Origin: TMED69 sp964642505
Lineage (GTDB): Bacteria > Pseudomonadota > Gammaproteobacteria > Ga0077536
Direction: 5' to 3'
DNA: 22,771 nt
Assembly (NCBI GenBank): GCA_964642505.1
Contig: CAZXQY010000039.1
Span: forward strand, 1 to 22,771
Shown here: positions 1-7,488 of the stretch, one piece after another
Layout of the letters: every line of letters starts with the position of its first letter
Position numbering within the stretch: position 1 is the stretch's first letter
The notes under the pieces: model-generated
Database searches by the model: none
What the model was told of the DNA's origin: nothing
What the model saw: only the letters and a program-made list of their open reading frames with translations
Position numbers and translations under genes: made by a program

Positions 1-1
1 A

Positions 2-187
2 AAGCATCTTGCCTTTGGGGGCGGACCCCATTTTTGTCTCGGAAATCAATTTGCTAGGGCTGAAGGCGTTGCGGCCATCGGACAATTTTTAAACAAAGCG
101 CCCCAAATAAAGTTAAAAACCAGCGGCGTTGAATGGTCCGACTCTTTTTTCCGAGTTTTAAAACATTTACCGGTTGAATTTTACTAG
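2..187 (+). CDS. cytochrome P450, C-terminal end (5' part outside window)
   Basis: This frame is open from base 2 to a TAG at 185-187 and encodes 61 residues that form the end of a cytochrome P450. Near its start it reads HLAFGGGPHFCLG, which fits the P450 heme-binding signature (FGxGxHxCxG) with the cysteine that ligates heme iron. The following helix (NQFARAEG) is the usual L helix. P450s insert one oxygen atom into C-H bonds or double bonds, using electrons from a ferredoxin/reductase pair; the substrate cannot be told from this tail. The rest of the gene lies to the left of the window. It converges on typA with only 26 bases between the stop codons. The assignment rests on one diagnostic motif in the correct distance from the C-terminus (about 55 residues), which is convincing. 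Confidence 0.9.
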   Translation, partial: KHLAFGGGPHFCLGNQFARAEGVAAIGQFLNKAPQIKLKTSGVEWSDSFFRVLKHLPVEFY

Positions 188-192
188 CTTTA

Positions 193-214
193 AAGACGTC
201 CAGTCTTATTTTTT
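193..214 (+). terminator. weak candidate rho-independent terminator after P450
   Basis: Just after the P450 stop, AAGAC (193-197) can pair with GTCTT (203-207) across a 5-base loop, and is followed by A and a run of seven T (208-215 region). The stem is only five pairs, so the call is weak, but its place between two convergent genes is right. The T run overlaps the typA stop codon. Confidence 0.35.
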
Positions 215-2031
215 CAATTCGAAAGGTTTTTCCGACCTGTTTTTTTTCTTTCTGACTCTTTTAAAATTTTTTTCCTAAGGCGTATGGCAGCAGGTGTAAC
301 GTCCACTAATTCATCCTCTTCGATAAATTCTAGCGCCTGTTCAAGTGTCAACTCCGTCCGCGGAGTCAGTACAATATTTTCATCGCTCGACGCTGCTCTA
401 ATATTTGTCAGTTGCTTACCTTTTGTCGGATTAACTACCAAGTCGTTCTCACGGGAATGTATACCGACTATCATCCCTTCAAATACCTCCTCTCCCGGGC
501 TCACCATTATTTTCCCGCGACTTTGTAAATTAAAAATGGAGAATGCGGAACACTTACCGTTTTCTTTCGAAATAAGCACCCCGTTGTTTCTAATTTTTTT
601 TGTCAAATTTCCTAAAGGCTCATATCCCTCGAAACTTGAGCTAAGTCGCCCTCGACCAGATGTAGCGGTAAGAAATTCGGTTCTATATCCGATTAATCCT
701 CTAGACGGTATCAAGTATTCTAGCCTGCAATCCCCATTCCCACTTGCTCCGATGTCCTGTAATCGCCCTCCTCGACTACCCAATTGTTCCATAACTCTTC
801 CTTGATATTCTTGCGGAATATCGATCACCGCCAATTCAAAAGGCTCACTTTCAATGCCGTCAATAGTGCGGACTATAGGCACCGGTCTACCGACACAAAA
901 CGAATAGCCTTCCCGTCTCATGGTTTCGAATAAAACTGATAAATGTAGTTCACCTCTTCCAGATACCAATATACCCGATGACTCAGGAAACACAGAAATT
1001 CTTAAAGCCACATTGTGTACTATTTCACTCTTCAATCTTTCCAAAAGCTGGCGGCTAGTCACAAAATCCCCTTCCAAAGAGGCAAAAGGAGAATCGGAAA
1101 TATCCAAGGAAACGGTAATGGTAGGATCTTCGACTCTTAAAACAGCCAGTCGCTCAGCATGATCCGCCAAACACACAGTGTCTGAGATTTGCAAGTCAGA
1201 AATGCCTGCGATTGCCACTATATCTCCCGACATTGCACTATTAATTGGAATTCGTTCCAACCCATGATATCCAAAAATTTGGTTTATCTTACCTTTTCTC
1301 GGACTTCCATCCGTCCCAAGTATTTCCACTTGACCGCCTTTTTCCAACCCTCCTCTCACTACTTTACCTATTCCTATTGTGCCGACATACTCAGAATGAT
1401 CTAAAGCGCTTATTTGCATTTGAAAGGGCCCAGTTTTTGTAATTGGAGGACGGACTTTCTCAACGATAGTATTGAATAGAAAATCCATATTCCTATCGTT
1501 ATCGGAAGGATCTTTTCGCGCGTACCCTTCTATAGCTGAACAATACACAGTCGGAAAATCCAATTGTCGATCTGTAGCTCCTAACTGTTCAAACAAATCG
1601 AACGTTCTATCCAACACCCAAGAAGTTCTCGATGCCGCTCGATCACATTTATTGATAATGACTATCGGTGCAAGCCCATTGGATAACGCCATCTCAGTAA
1701 CGAATCGAGTCTGCGGCATTGGACCCTCCACCGCATCCACTAATACGAGAACAGAGTCCACCATAGAAAGAATTCGTTCAACTTCACCACTGAAATCTGC
1801 ATGACCCGGAGTATCCACTAGATTGATTTTTATGTTCTTCCAAACCAGGGCGGTATTCTTGGCTATAATCGTAATTCCCCGCTCCTTTTCCAAGGCGTTG
1901 TTGTCTAATAAGTGTGTACTATGCTGCCGTCGAAGAATGCCTGATTGCCAAAGCAATTCACTCACAAGAGTAGTCTTACCATGATCCACATGGGCAACAA
2001 TGGCGATATTTCTAAGATTATCTATTTTCAT
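214..2031 (-). CDS. typA: ribosome-associated translational GTPase TypA/BipA
   Basis: This encodes 605 residues, the normal length for TypA/BipA, an EF-G-like GTPase that binds the 70S ribosome and helps 50S assembly and growth under stress or cold. The GTPase domain is intact: G1 AHVDHGKT (13-20), the ERGIT segment with the switch I Thr (about 50-54), G3 DTPGH (73-77), G4 NKCD (127-130; most family members have NKVD or NKID) and the G5 SA (165-166). EF-Tu-like domain 2 follows, then the EF-G domain III/V-like parts (including GRGELHL and SRGLIGYR motifs) and the TypA-specific C-terminal domain ending near EDELVDVTP and IRLRKKIL. The ATG at 2031 is preceded by a good AGGAAGAG ribosome site, and MKIDNLRNIAI is the usual family N-terminus. 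It stands downstream of the aldolase gene with a 134-base gap, so it probably has its own promoter. Confidence 0.97.
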   Translation of the reverse strand: MKIDNLRNIAIVAHVDHGKTTLVSELLWQSGILRRQHSTHLLDNNALEKERGITIIAKNTALVWKNIKINLVDTPGHADFSGEVERILSMVDSVLVLVDAVEGPMPQTRFVTEMALSNGLAPIVIINKCDRAASRTSWVLDRTFDLFEQLGATDRQLDFPTVYCSAIEGYARKDPSDNDRNMDFLFNTIVEKVRPPITKTGPFQMQISALDHSEYVGTIGIGKVVRGGLEKGGQVEILGTDGSPRKGKINQIFGYHGLERIPINSAMSGDIVAIAGISDLQISDTVCLADHAERLAVLRVEDPTITVSLDISDSPFASLEGDFVTSRQLLERLKSEIVHNVALRISVFPESSGILVSGRGELHLSVLFETMRREGYSFCVGRPVPIVRTIDGIESEPFELAVIDIPQEYQGRVMEQLGSRGGRLQDIGASGNGDCRLEYLIPSRGLIGYRTEFLTATSGRGRLSSSFEGYEPLGNLTKKIRNNGVLISKENGKCSAFSIFNLQSRGKIMVSPGEEVFEGMIVGIHSRENDLVVNPTKGKQLTNIRAASSDENIVLTPRTELTLEQALEFIEEDELVDVTPAAIRLRKKILKESERKKTGRKNLSN

Positions 2032-2165
2032 GCTCTTCCTAAAATGGAACTTAAGTGGAAACTATATTGTTTTTCAAAGACGACTTATGGCAACAAAACA
2101 CGCCTGATGGACACCATCTAACCTAAAGAAGGGCACACTCAAAACGATACTGCCTGAAAAGTAGA

Positions 2166-2942
2166 CTACTTAGACAAAGTCCCTAATAACGATTTCGCCT
2201 GATTGATCATACAAGAGATATCGGTAGATAACGTAACTAAAGAGAACCCTTCCTCAATCCGCTTAATCGCACTTTCGTTATCTGGCTCAAAAATACCAAT
2301 CGGTATTCTTCGATTTGCACAAATTTTTCGGGCTCGATCAATCAATTCTCGAACCTCTGGATTTTCCAAGTCACCGGTGCGACCAATACTTGCTGATAAA
2401 TCATACGGTCCTATAAAAATCGCGTCCACTCCGTCCACGGATAAAATTTTGTCTAGGTTTTCGATGCCTTTGTAATCCTCTATCTGGATAACGACTGAGA
2501 GATTATTATTTGCGGAACCCACGTAACTACTCATTTCTAGTCCGTACCTATTCGCTCTGCTAATCCCTATCCCTCGAGAGCCATGAGGTGGGAATTTTGC
2601 AAATTCAATAATATCCCTAGACATTTCTACCGAATTCACTCGGGGAGCTATTATTCCGGCCGCCCCTGAATCTAATGCTCTCTTTATCGAAATCTCGTCA
2701 TTCCTCGATAATCTCACCAAACAAGGAACAGAACCCGCCGCCATAATAATAGTATTCAATCGGTCTGCCAGATTAGGAGCATGCTCAGTTTCAATGAATA
2801 GCCAGTCGAACCCAACCTGAGCTAACGCTTCTACGATAGCTTGATCACCTACTGTGATCATAGTTCCTAAAAGTAATTCTCTTTCTAAAAGTCTTTCCCG
2901 AAAAGAGATATTCATCGGAAGTAGCCCACATTTATAGGCCAC
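2166..2942 (-). CDS. HpcH/HpaI-type class II aldolase family protein
   Basis: This belongs to the metal-dependent HpcH/HpaI aldolase family, which cleaves or forms 4-hydroxy-2-oxo acids giving pyruvate and an aldehyde (for example 4-hydroxy-2-oxoheptanedioate aldolase, 2-dehydro-3-deoxyglucarate aldolase). The hallmark residues are present: the general base His54 in ETEHAP, Arg78 in LVRLS, metal ligands Glu155 in IQIED and Asp181 in GPYDLS, and the PPHGSRG loop (118-124). Length (258 aa) is typical. The start is uncertain. GTG at 2942 has a CAGGAG 12 bases upstream; an internal ATG at 2915 (MNISFRERL) looks more like the usual family N-terminus but has no ribosome site. It is 41 bases downstream of the cyclic-nucleotide-binding gene and could be cotranscribed. 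Such aldolases often finish aromatic or sugar-acid degradation, but the substrate is not decided here. Confidence 0.88.
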   Translation of the reverse strand: MAYKCGLLPMNISFRERLLERELLLGTMITVGDQAIVEALAQVGFDWLFIETEHAPNLADRLNTIIMAAGSVPCLVRLSRNDEISIKRALDSGAAGIIAPRVNSVEMSRDIIEFAKFPPHGSRGIGISRANRYGLEMSSYVGSANNNLSVVIQIEDYKGIENLDKILSVDGVDAIFIGPYDLSASIGRTGDLENPEVRELIDRARKICANRRIPIGIFEPDNESAIKRIEEGFSLVTLSTDISCMINQAKSLLGTLSK

Positions 2943-2983
2943 ACTTTTCTAATACTCCTGATATACCCATTCATGGTGTCGAT

Positions 2984-3757
2984 TTAACTCTCCTCCTGCA
3001 CAAGATTTAACTTATTCATTAGCTCCAGGCGCTTCAAAAGTAAGATAACCGACAATCTAACGATCGGGTGATCACGTTCCAGCTCCCGCTTAACTATATC
3101 CCGCTCAATCAATACTAATCGGGTGGGTTTTAACGCCACTGCCGAATAGTTCCTAGCTCGATCCTTAATGAGAGCCGCTTCTCCAAAACAATCTCCCGAA
3201 TTTAAGTCCGCTATCTGCCTACTGCTGCTTGCAAAAATTCCAACGCCTCCTTTCTCTATGAAATACATCACATCCGCTTTGTCACCTACATTAAAGATAG
3301 GTTCACCTTTCGGAATATTGAACTGACCTAAAACCTTGTAATTGTCGTAAATAAATTCGTCTTCCAGCAAGATATTTCCCCCACTTTTTTTGTGATCGAA
3401 TATCCGACCCAAACTATATTTAATGATAGTCTGTGCGAATACGTTACCGGAATTTACTTTGGACTTTAACAACGACTCTCGAAAACTATGAATCTTCAGA
3501 TCAGACAACTGTTTATAAGATATGTCCCGACTTCTGCCTGCAATTGCTTCAGCAAACCCGATAGGGTCATAAGGCCCAAAAGTTTGAGTCGGTCTCACCC
3601 CAGCGATCGATTTCTTACTCCCAAAAGACAATAAGGTACCAGACTCAATGACAAACGCCTCTTCTCTTTTGTTGAAATCAAACTCGTCATCTAGCCCAAC
3701 ATCGATAACCGTAGATATATCAGAAAGTTCTTTTATTAATTTTTCTATCGAGAACAT
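2984..3757 (-). CDS. protein with tandem cyclic-nucleotide-binding-like domains
   Basis: Residues about 140-250 form a clear cyclic nucleotide-binding (CNB/Crp-type) beta-barrel: IPKGEPIFNVGDKADVMYFI leads to the phosphate-binding cassette FGEAALIKDRAR (191-202), which keeps Glu193 and Arg202. Residues about 25-100 look like a second, degenerate CNB domain (VIESG turn at 36-40, GPYDPIGFAEAIAGR at 61-75 in place of the cassette). There is no helix-turn-helix, kinase, transporter or other effector domain, so unlike Crp it should not bind DNA itself. The layout resembles a regulatory subunit that would act through a partner. It sits 39 bases downstream of the Sel1 gene and 41 upstream of the aldolase gene. 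The ATG at 3757 has no strong ribosome site. Role unknown; ligand (cAMP, cGMP or none) cannot be read. Confidence 0.8.
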   Translation of the reverse strand: MFSIEKLIKELSDISTVIDVGLDDEFDFNKREEAFVIESGTLLSFGSKKSIAGVRPTQTFGPYDPIGFAEAIAGRSRDISYKQLSDLKIHSFRESLLKSKVNSGNVFAQTIIKYSLGRIFDHKKSGGNILLEDEFIYDNYKVLGQFNIPKGEPIFNVGDKADVMYFIEKGGVGIFASSSRQIADLNSGDCFGEAALIKDRARNYSAVALKPTRLVLIERDIVKRELERDHPIVRLSVILLLKRLELMNKLNLVQEES

Positions 3758-3796
3758 TGGATATTTTTCGCGCGGTGGGAAAGTGAAAGTTTCCTT

Positions 3797-4315
3797 TCAG
3801 CATCCTTTATAGTTTTTTGCCACGCATTTTGTCGCCATGTTTTTCGCTTTTTCGAGCTCAGATTCAGTAATCGTGTTTCCCGATGCAGTCAGATTCTTCT
3901 TTGCTCCCTCCGATCCATTAGACGCTGCGATCTCAAACCACATTCGAGCGTACACCAGGTCTTCTACCACTCCATTCCCGACGGCATACATCAATCCCAG
4001 ATTATTTTGAGCATCCGAATCCCCTTGCTCTGCGGCTAGACGAAACCACTTCATGGCCTTTTTATAATCCATAACCACACCTTTACCTTGAAGATACATG
4101 TACCCGACGCCGAACTGAGCGTCTGGATTCCCTTTTTCAGCAAGCGGCTTCCACTTCTTGTACGCTCTTTGATAATCCTCTTTCTTAACTGCCTCTAAAC
4201 CGGCCTCATAATCGGAGGCAAAAACCACATGCGTCGCGAAGACCGTCAAAATAAATAACGCTTTCATAACCAATGAAACTTGGAATTGAACACGTGTTCC
4301 ATCGGCATGCTTCAT
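3797..4315 (-). CDS. exported Sel1-like repeat protein
   Basis: This is a small secreted or periplasmic protein with Sel1-like (TPR-related) repeats. A hydrophobic segment MKALFILTVFATHVVFAS gives a signal peptide with a likely cut after VFA. At least two full Sel1 units follow (DAQFGVGYMYLQGKGV...AMKWFRLAAEQG and DAQNNLGLMYAVGNGV...ARMWFEIAASNG), preceded by a weaker first unit near YQRAYKKWKPLAEKGN. Two cysteines close the protein (C-V-A-K-N-Y-K-G-C). Such repeats are protein-protein docking surfaces. Two starts are possible: ATG at 4315, with an AAGGGA 8 bases upstream, or ATG at 4267, which gives a standard signal peptide but lacks a clear ribosome site. It heads a minus-strand group with the CNB protein and aldolase. 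The partner is unknown. Confidence 0.82.
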   Translation of the reverse strand: MKHADGTRVQFQVSLVMKALFILTVFATHVVFASDYEAGLEAVKKEDYQRAYKKWKPLAEKGNPDAQFGVGYMYLQGKGVVMDYKKAMKWFRLAAEQGDSDAQNNLGLMYAVGNGVVEDLVYARMWFEIAASNGSEGAKKNLTASGNTITESELEKAKNMATKCVAKNYKGC

Positions 4316-4554
4316 GAGTAATCCCTTCTACCTACATTTAATTTAAAACAAAACGACACCTAGGAATGATAAAGAAAAATATCGCTTCGATGTACCCCTA
4401 CAGGACAATTAATCTTTAAACACCTGTTTTCGAGCAACAAAACTAGGCCAGCCTAAAACAACTCAAACGTAAAAATCCATATTTCGTTGGATTGAACCAT
4501 GCTAAGTGATGTACTCTGAGTTAATCGTAATTGATTTAGGCGGAGAAGTTTCTA
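4316..4554. promoter_or_regulatory. divergent intergenic region, Sel1 protein / MddA
   Basis: These 239 bases lie between two genes that are transcribed away from each other and so must hold promoters for both. The segment is AT-rich. I find no convincing -35/-10 pair, palindrome or small gene in it; an open frame starting at 4506 only overlaps the start of the methyltransferase. The ribosome site GGAG lies 9 bases before the MddA ATG. Confidence 0.4.
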
Positions 4555-5286
4555 ATGAGATCCATATTTTTTCTATACGGAGTATTTTGCTACCTATTAT
4601 TTCTTGGTGTCTTTGTCTACACGATCGGTTTCGTAGGGAATTTCATAGTGCCGAAAACAATGGACAGCGGAGAAGAGATTGGTTGGTTGAACGCGTCGAT
4701 AATTAACTTAGCGCTTCTCTCTTTATTTGCGGTGCAACACAGCGTTATGGCTAGGCCCGTGTTCAAAAAGTGGTGGACATCAATCGTCCCACCCGCCATC
4801 GAGCGGAGTACTTATGTACTAGCTACCAACCTTGTTTTGATAATATTAATCTGGTTCTGGTGCCCTGTGAATATCGTGATCTGGGACGTCTCAAACGAAT
4901 CTTTTGCCCCTTTAATTTGGGGTGTTTGCGCTTTGGGCTGGATGATAGTTCTTATCAGTACCTTCTTGATAGATCATTTTGAACTATTCGGTTTAAAACA
5001 AGTTTATTACAACCTGAGAAACAGAGAGATGACAAGCGCTTCCTTTCGAACACCTCTTTTTTATAAACATGTTCGACACCCGATCTACTTTGGGTTCGCA
5101 GTAGCCTTCTGGGCGACGCCGACAATGACTGCTGCACATTTATTATTTGCGATAGGCGCTACAGGATATAGCGTGATCGGAGCTTTATTCGAAGAAAGAG
5201 ATCTAGTCGACAATTTTAAAAGCGACTACCAAGAATACCAAGGCAAGGTACCGATGCTAGTGCCAAAATTGAACAGAAAAAAATAG
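4555..5286 (+). CDS. mddA: methanethiol S-methyltransferase (MddA-type integral membrane methyltransferase)
   Basis: This 243-residue membrane protein belongs to the isoprenylcysteine-methyltransferase/NnrU-like superfamily, and its N-terminal FLYGVFCYLLFLGVF...GFVGNF..PKTMDSG pattern matches MddA, which methylates methanethiol with S-adenosylmethionine to give dimethyl sulfide. Hydrophobic stretches lie at about 4-30, 45-64, 85-110, 117-140 and 180-210. The SAM-binding end carries HVRHPIYFG (172-180) and EERDL (213-217) followed by the usual Y..Y motif (YQEYQG). The motif DHFELFGLKQV (140-150) is also typical. The ATG at 4555 has GGAG 9 bases upstream. It is a single gene, head-to-head with the Sel1 gene and tail-to-tail with the MORN gene. 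An NnrU-like role or another thiol substrate cannot be excluded from sequence alone. Confidence 0.75.
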   Translation: MRSIFFLYGVFCYLLFLGVFVYTIGFVGNFIVPKTMDSGEEIGWLNASIINLALLSLFAVQHSVMARPVFKKWWTSIVPPAIERSTYVLATNLVLIILIWFWCPVNIVIWDVSNESFAPLIWGVCALGWMIVLISTFLIDHFELFGLKQVYYNLRNREMTSASFRTPLFYKHVRHPIYFGFAVAFWATPTMTAAHLLFAIGATGYSVIGALFEERDLVDNFKSDYQEYQGKVPMLVPKLNRKK

Positions 5287-5317
5287 TCTGTCTTTTTTAC
5301 CGAACGGCCTGACAGAC
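5277..5317 (-). terminator. rho-independent terminator for the MORN-repeat gene
   Basis: On the minus strand GTCTGTC (5317-5311) pairs perfectly with GACAGAC (5292-5286) and is followed at once by TATTTTTTT (5285-5277). The 18-base loop holds a nested CCG/CGG pair (5300-5307). It begins 7 bases after the MORN gene stop. The hairpin and T run overlap the end and stop codon of the convergent mddA gene. In the plus direction the same hairpin lacks a T run after the stem. Confidence 0.65.
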
Positions 5318-5323
5318 CTAATC

Positions 5324-5776
5324 TTACTGCTCTGTACCGTTTTTGTAGAGTTTACGCATAGTCAGGTTTCCCTGCTCATCGAACCATTCCCAAGAACCAT
5401 CCCACTTGCCCTTGATATAGTGACCTTTTCTTACCAGCGAACCGTCGGGTCGAAACCATGACCAAGAGCCTTCTTTTACATTGTCAACAAACTCGCCCTC
5501 CGCACTCAAATTTCCATTGGAATGAAAAAATTCACTAAGACCGTTCTTTACACCTCTCAAATAATTATTTTTCTCAACAACTTTACCATCAGTATTTTTT
5601 TTTAGAACAATTCCAGAGACAGGCGCAAACTTTAGACCGGAATATTCTCTGAGATCAGCTTCCTCCAAGGATTCACCTCCAACTTTCGACACAACTGCGA
5701 AAAACAAGCCCGTCAGAAATAATTTCTTTGCCATTATCATCAATAGAAACCTATAAATAGGAAGCACGTATATCAT
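5324..5776 (-). CDS. exported MORN-repeat protein (YwqK-like)
   Basis: The protein carries a signal peptide (MAKKLFLTGLFFAVVSKVGG from the internal ATG at 5734) and then three or so MORN_2 repeats: GLSEFFHSNGNLSAEGEF, GSWSWFRPDGSLVRKGHYIKG and GSWEWFDEQGNLTMRKLYKNG. Each has the W/F-x-x-x-G-x-L core of the family sometimes named YwqK. These are small beta-hairpin repeats of unknown role in bacteria, often in envelope proteins. The longest start is ATG 5776, but ATGs at 5740 and 5734 give a more normal signal peptide; no start has a strong ribosome site. It is divergent from the VOC gene across 73 bases and ends at a terminator. No function is assigned. Confidence 0.75.
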   Translation of the reverse strand: MIYVLPIYRFLLMIMAKKLFLTGLFFAVVSKVGGESLEEADLREYSGLKFAPVSGIVLKKNTDGKVVEKNNYLRGVKNGLSEFFHSNGNLSAEGEFVDNVKEGSWSWFRPDGSLVRKGHYIKGKWDGSWEWFDEQGNLTMRKLYKNGTEQ

Positions 5777-5849
5777 ATACCTTTAGAATTATCTTCATTT
5801 CCGCGCTATATTAAAAGTTCTAAAACGTCTATTACTTTCGGAGGTTACG

Positions 5850-6527
5850 ATGGAATTAGCTAAAAGACACCTAGATGCGGGCTTTTTTTGTAGCGATTTG
5901 GAAAGTGATCGCGATTTTTGGCATTCTCAAATTAAGCTGGAGTTCCAAGGAACCTTGGAACTAGGTGAAACTCTAGTAGCCCACCCTACTACCCAATATC
6001 GATACGCGGCTGGGGGCTCTATCGTGAAAGTTAATCACTACCAAGGAGAGCTACCACACAATGACCAAGAACCCTCTGGTTACCACGGAGTTGCGGTAGC
6101 TAGTGATGTCAAAGAACCTCAAGCCTACAAAACTCTGTCGGGTGAGGCTGTTAACATTGTTCCAAATGGCTTTGACGATATTACTGGAATTGGAATTTCG
6201 GTGATTTCTCAAGATCCGGAAAAGCTTTTGCAGTTTTACACGGACATTATGGAGTTTGAGAAAGTTGGACCAAGAAAAATAAAGGCAGGAGAAACAGTGA
6301 TTTTTGTGGACGAAGGTGAAGGAGGTACAGAAACATCTACTTTTTCTGGAACTGGTTTCCGTTATATGACAGTACATGTTGTAAATGCCGATATAGCATT
6401 AAAAGGAATTTCTAATAGGGGTGGCACCATCTCAATGGAACCAATCGATTACGGCAAAATTGCGCGATTGGGTTTCGTGACCGATCCTGATGGAAACTGG
6501 ATCGAAGTGGCACATGTAAATAGATAA
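5850..6527 (+). CDS. two-module VOC (glyoxalase/bleomycin-resistance fold) protein
   Basis: The 225 residues hold two vicinal-oxygen-chelate modules: about 6-100 (DAGFFCSDLESDRDFW start) and about 110-225 (GIGISVISQDPEKLLQFY start, ending DPDGNWIEVAHV). VOC proteins include glyoxalases, extradiol dioxygenases, epimerases and binding proteins that normally hold a divalent metal through His and Glu. Here the His expected seven residues before the conserved Asp is Asp9 in module 1 and Gly in module 2; the final Glu in NWIEVA remains. It may therefore be a non-metal or binding protein rather than an enzyme. GGAGG lies 5 bases before the ATG, a strong start. It precedes the nitroreductase by 218 bases and may be transcribed alone. 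Confidence 0.82.
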   Translation: MELAKRHLDAGFFCSDLESDRDFWHSQIKLEFQGTLELGETLVAHPTTQYRYAAGGSIVKVNHYQGELPHNDQEPSGYHGVAVASDVKEPQAYKTLSGEAVNIVPNGFDDITGIGISVISQDPEKLLQFYTDIMEFEKVGPRKIKAGETVIFVDEGEGGTETSTFSGTGFRYMTVHVVNADIALKGISNRGGTISMEPIDYGKIARLGFVTDPDGNWIEVAHVNR

Positions 6528-6568
6528 ACCAAACCATTTCACCAAAAGCAGAAATAACCTGACACCGG

Positions 6569-6597
6569 AAGACTTACCTTTTCAAGAAGGTCGTCTT
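6569..6597 (+). terminator. possible hairpin after the VOC gene
   Basis: AAGAC-tt-ACCTT (6569-6580) can pair with AAGGT-c-GTCTT (6587-6597), giving two 5-pair helices separated by a small internal loop and closed by a 6-base loop. It lies 42 bases after the VOC stop in a 218-base gap. Only a short TTT follows, so termination is unsure. The rest of the gap holds two copies of TGACACCG (6560-6567 and 6620-6627), each shortly followed by GAAGAC, and no gene that I can support. Confidence 0.3.
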
Positions 6598-6745
6598 TGT
6601 GAAGGCCTAAATCATAAGTTGACACCGTATGAAGACAAGCCTCAAGTGCGAACGAAACTAGATCCATAATCGAATTTTCTTTACTTGCTAACAATAGTCC
6701 TATTACAGTAGTAGCAATTTCAATTTAAACAAGAGAATCTCCATT

Positions 6746-7432
6746 GTGAACGATGTTTTACCTCTCGAATTAGACGAATTGCTTACCACTACTCGCTCGG
6801 TCAGAAAACGACTGGATTTTTCTAAACCGGTAGAAAAAGAAGTAGTCGAAGACTGTATAAAGATCGCCCTGCAGGCTCCTACGCCTTCAAATCTTCAAAA
6901 TTGGCATTTTGTGGTCATTACTGACTCGGTGAAACGACGCGCCCTAGCCGATCTCTACAGAAAAGGAAGGGAAATATATGTCACGCTTCCGTCGGCCACG
7001 CCCAATCTCAAGTACGATGATCCTGAGCGCAATCGAGTCCAAGAGAGAATCGAAGAATCGGCACAATATCTTAATAATCATTTCGAGGAGGCACCAGTCC
7101 ATGTTATCCCCTGCATTGAGGGCCGAACCGACTTATCGACAAAAACGGAAGACTGGGGAAATGTGCCTGCCATTCTGTTACAAAGCGCGCAATGGGGATC
7201 AATTGCGCCGGCTACCTGGAACTTCATGCTGGCAGCGAGGGCTCGAGGTTTAGGCACTTGTTGGACCTCGCTCCATCTTTTTTTCGAGCAACAAGCCGCT
7301 GAAATCATCGGCATCCCCTACCAAAATGTCATGCAGGCCTGTTTACTTCCACTGGCCTATACCAAAGGTACAAATTTCAAGCCGGGGAAAAGAGATTCTC
7401 TCGAGTCGGTTATTCATTGGGATTCTTGGTGA
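6746..7432 (+). CDS. nitroreductase-family FMN flavoprotein
   Basis: This is a 228-residue nitroreductase-fold protein. These FMN enzymes use NAD(P)H to reduce nitro groups, quinones or flavins, or serve as dehalogenases and desaturases. The N-terminal FMN phosphate loop is TTRSVRKRL (about 14-22, Arg17/Ser18/Arg20), followed by the signature APTPSNLQNWHF (44-55). A middle glycine-rich part RARGLGTCWTSLHLFF and the C-terminal LPLAYTKG segment also fit. The start is GTG at 6746, with AAGAGA about 9 bases upstream; no in-frame ATG fits better. It leads a plus-strand group with VOC dioxygenase-like protein (56 bases later) and luciferase-like monooxygenase 1, so it might supply reduced flavin to that monooxygenase; this is inference. 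Confidence 0.9.
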   Translation: MNDVLPLELDELLTTTRSVRKRLDFSKPVEKEVVEDCIKIALQAPTPSNLQNWHFVVITDSVKRRALADLYRKGREIYVTLPSATPNLKYDDPERNRVQERIEESAQYLNNHFEEAPVHVIPCIEGRTDLSTKTEDWGNVPAILLQSAQWGSIAPATWNFMLAARARGLGTCWTSLHLFFEQQAAEIIGIPYQNVMQACLLPLAYTKGTNFKPGKRDSLESVIHWDSW

Positions 7433-7488
7433 AAGTTTGGTTTGCGATCTAACCATATTTAAAAACTGTACTGACGGAGGGCTAAAAT

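Noticed and set aside
284..805. 173-residue plus-strand open frame
   Set aside because: It is antisense to typA, whose domains are complete; composition is Ser/Pro-rich as in shadow frames.
2061..2093. TTGCCA ... TATAGT on the minus strand as a typA promoter
   Set aside because: The boxes fit sigma-70 consensus well but the spacer is 21 bases, too long for a confident call.
2159..2171. AAGTAG-A-CTACTT palindrome at the aldolase stop
   Set aside because: Short loop and no T run; it includes the stop codon and is probably chance.
4506..4706. 66-residue open frame overlapping the start of mddA
   Set aside because: Out of frame with mddA, which has full family similarity and a ribosome site from 4555.
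6523..6678. ATG-less open frame (reads ...LTPEDLPFQEGRL...) between the VOC and nitroreductase genes
   Set aside because: About 50 codons without ATG or ribosome site and no family I recognise. The repeated TGACACCG and GAAGAC explain its two LTP segments. Could be a gene relic but cannot be supported.
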